Shown: positions 37,181-38,031 of the stretch, one piece after another | How the letters are laid out: each line of letters begins with the position of its first letter | How positions within the stretch are numbered: position 1 is the stretch's first letter | NCBI RefSeq assembly: GCF_000429545.1 | Contig: NZ_AUCB01000039.1 | Coordinates: 1-38,031 of the forward strand | Length of the DNA: 38,031 nucleotides | Direction: 5' to 3' | From: Arenibacter certesii DSM 19833 | GTDB taxonomy: Bacteria; Bacteroidota; Bacteroidia; Flavobacteriales; Flavobacteriaceae | Position numbers and translations under genes: made by a program | The notes under the pieces: model-generated | Told to the model about the DNA's origin: nothing | The model's database searches: none | Seen by the model: only the letters and a program-made list of their open reading frames with translations

Positions 37181-37792
37181 CTATTGTTTATTTGTTGGAC
37201 CGAACTTGACCGGCATATTGAATTTCTAACGTCTAGTTTTGAAATTATTTGTGTAAATAGAGTTGCATTTACCATATGAGGATAGTTTTTTGAGAGATTA
37301 AAGATACTCGACTTTATTCTCTTATTTTGTAAACCTTTATGACGCTATTGATATCAAACCTAAAATTGGCTCATTTTTATTATTGAGGTCTATCTGTTTG
37401 CAATTAAAATAAAAAATGCCGGTTTACAAAAAGGGGTTTAAAAATATGGATAACCCTATCATTCATTAACTTACAATTATGATGCGGATTATTGTAGCCT
37501 TACGTTCTGTCTTATAAATAAACCATCAGAGTCGAACTGATTAGGATTATGGAAATGACTTCTAGTAAATTTAACATCCAAACTTCATTAATTACAATGA
37601 GTGTCTTTTCCTTTCTATATTCCAAAAATAATACGTTGCATTATGTTTGAAAACGTTATTTAAGCTCAATCTAAGCTAATATTGTTATATGAAATGAGAT
37701 TCTAATGTTACGTTATTTATTCTATCATCTTTAAGTTTGCAATCCCTTGATTTGTAGTTGTATTAAAATACTTGGTATTAAACAATAAATTA
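37181..37792. other. Intergenic stretch without recognisable gene
   Basis: About 600 AT-rich bases between the relic frame and the next gene. No open frame with coding character, no RNA gene and no clear terminator was seen. It must contain the promoter of the gene starting at 37793; no convincing Bacteroidota promoter motif could be fixed by eye. Confidence 0.5.
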
Positions 37793-38031
37793 ATGAAACA
37801 GAAAATATTGATCATATCTATCCTTGTGGTACTTTTAGGGGTGTTGTACGCCTTCACCAGTGGCGCCTTCCATGTTTCCAAAGATGATTATTCATCCCTG
37901 AAGCTCCCTGAGGTTGTAGATTACAACTTCCATATTAAACCTATCCTCTCCGATAACTGCTATACTTGCCATGGCCCTGACGCGAACAAGCGCCAAGGTT
38001 TTCGTCTAGACCTGGAGGAGACGGCATTCTC
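37793..38031 (+). CDS. N-terminus of a planctomycete-type cytochrome c (PSCyt1) protein
   Basis: The gene starts at 37793 and runs off the window after 79 codons. A hydrophobic signal or membrane anchor (ILIISILVVLLGVLYAFTSG) is followed by VDYNFHIKPILSDNCYTCHG and PDANKRQGFRLDLEETAF: the PSCyt1 domain, with the CYTCH haem site at about residues 58-62. Proteins starting this way commonly continue into DUF1549/DUF1553 (PSD1) domains and sit in glycan or sulfate-rich polysaccharide loci of Planctomycetes, Verrucomicrobia and marine Bacteroidota. The downstream domains lie outside the window. Confidence 0.9.
   Translation, partial: MKQKILIISILVVLLGVLYAFTSGAFHVSKDDYSSLKLPEVVDYNFHIKPILSDNCYTCHGPDANKRQGFRLDLEETAF

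Noticed and set aside
1-38031. Heparan or chondroitin degradation locus
   Set aside because: GH89 and the HGSNAT-like gene suggested it, but no polysaccharide lyase, GH88 or glycosaminoglycan-type gene set is present; fucosidases and FucP dominate.
1-38031. Defence system, CRISPR array, prophage, tRNA or integrase-bounded island
   Set aside because: No spaced repeats, phage structural genes, cas genes, tRNA cloverleaf or integrase were recognised; the mobile DNA is limited to IS3, IS5 and IS1595-type elements.

Overview
The window looks like a piece of a marine Flavobacteriaceae (Bacteroidota) genome. It is AT-rich, has a SusC/SusD pair, many lipobox signal peptides, AraC-type PUL regulators, several GH29 fucosidases and sulfatases, and planctomycete-type cytochrome c proteins at both edges. 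It reads as a polysaccharide utilisation locus (PUL) for a fucosylated, sulfated and probably O-acylated glycan, in a region heavily worn by insertion sequences, deletions and gene duplication. No tRNA, rRNA or CRISPR array was seen.

Layout. 1-693: C-terminus of a PSCyt1/leucine-rich-repeat protein. 978-1835 (minus): AraC regulator, divergent from 1927-6066, which encodes a PhyH-type oxygenase, a TIM-barrel sugar isomerase and a GH89 alpha-N-acetylglucosaminidase. The GH89 overlaps a membrane acyltransferase gene (HGSNAT-like) destroyed by a nonsense codon, an IS3-family insertion (6602-7830, GTG target duplication) and an internal deletion. A second, truncated IS3 copy follows (about 8239-9283). 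9534-17080: a co-directional block with a GH29 fucosidase, an RraA-type aldolase, split UxaA-type dehydratase subunits, a FucP-type permease and a two-domain esterase. 17180-18326: an IS1595-type relic (minus strand) and the C-terminal relic of a second esterase. 18699-23625: SusC/SusD. 23770-31813: five-bladed propeller glycosidase (GH117/GH43-like), aldose-epimerase-like lipoprotein, sulfatase, GH29 pseudogene, SGNH esterase, intact GH29. The two GH29 copies are nearly identical over their cores. 31.9-34.3 kb: graveyard of a propeller glycosidase, a third GH29 and a sulfatase. 34437-35324: second AraC regulator. 35536-36987: IS5-family element inserted in an older relic reading frame. 37793-end: start of another PSCyt1 protein.

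How it may work (inference). SusC/D import fucosylated oligosaccharides; sulfatase, esterases, GH29, GH89 and the propeller glycosidase strip them; FucP carries free fucose inward; and the UxaA-type dehydratase plus RraA-type aldolase may process fuconate to pyruvate and lactaldehyde. No fucI/fucK/fucA is present, so a non-phosphorylative fucose route is the most interesting metabolic hypothesis. The many relics paralogous to intact neighbours suggest that a second, related gene set was duplicated or acquired and then decayed.
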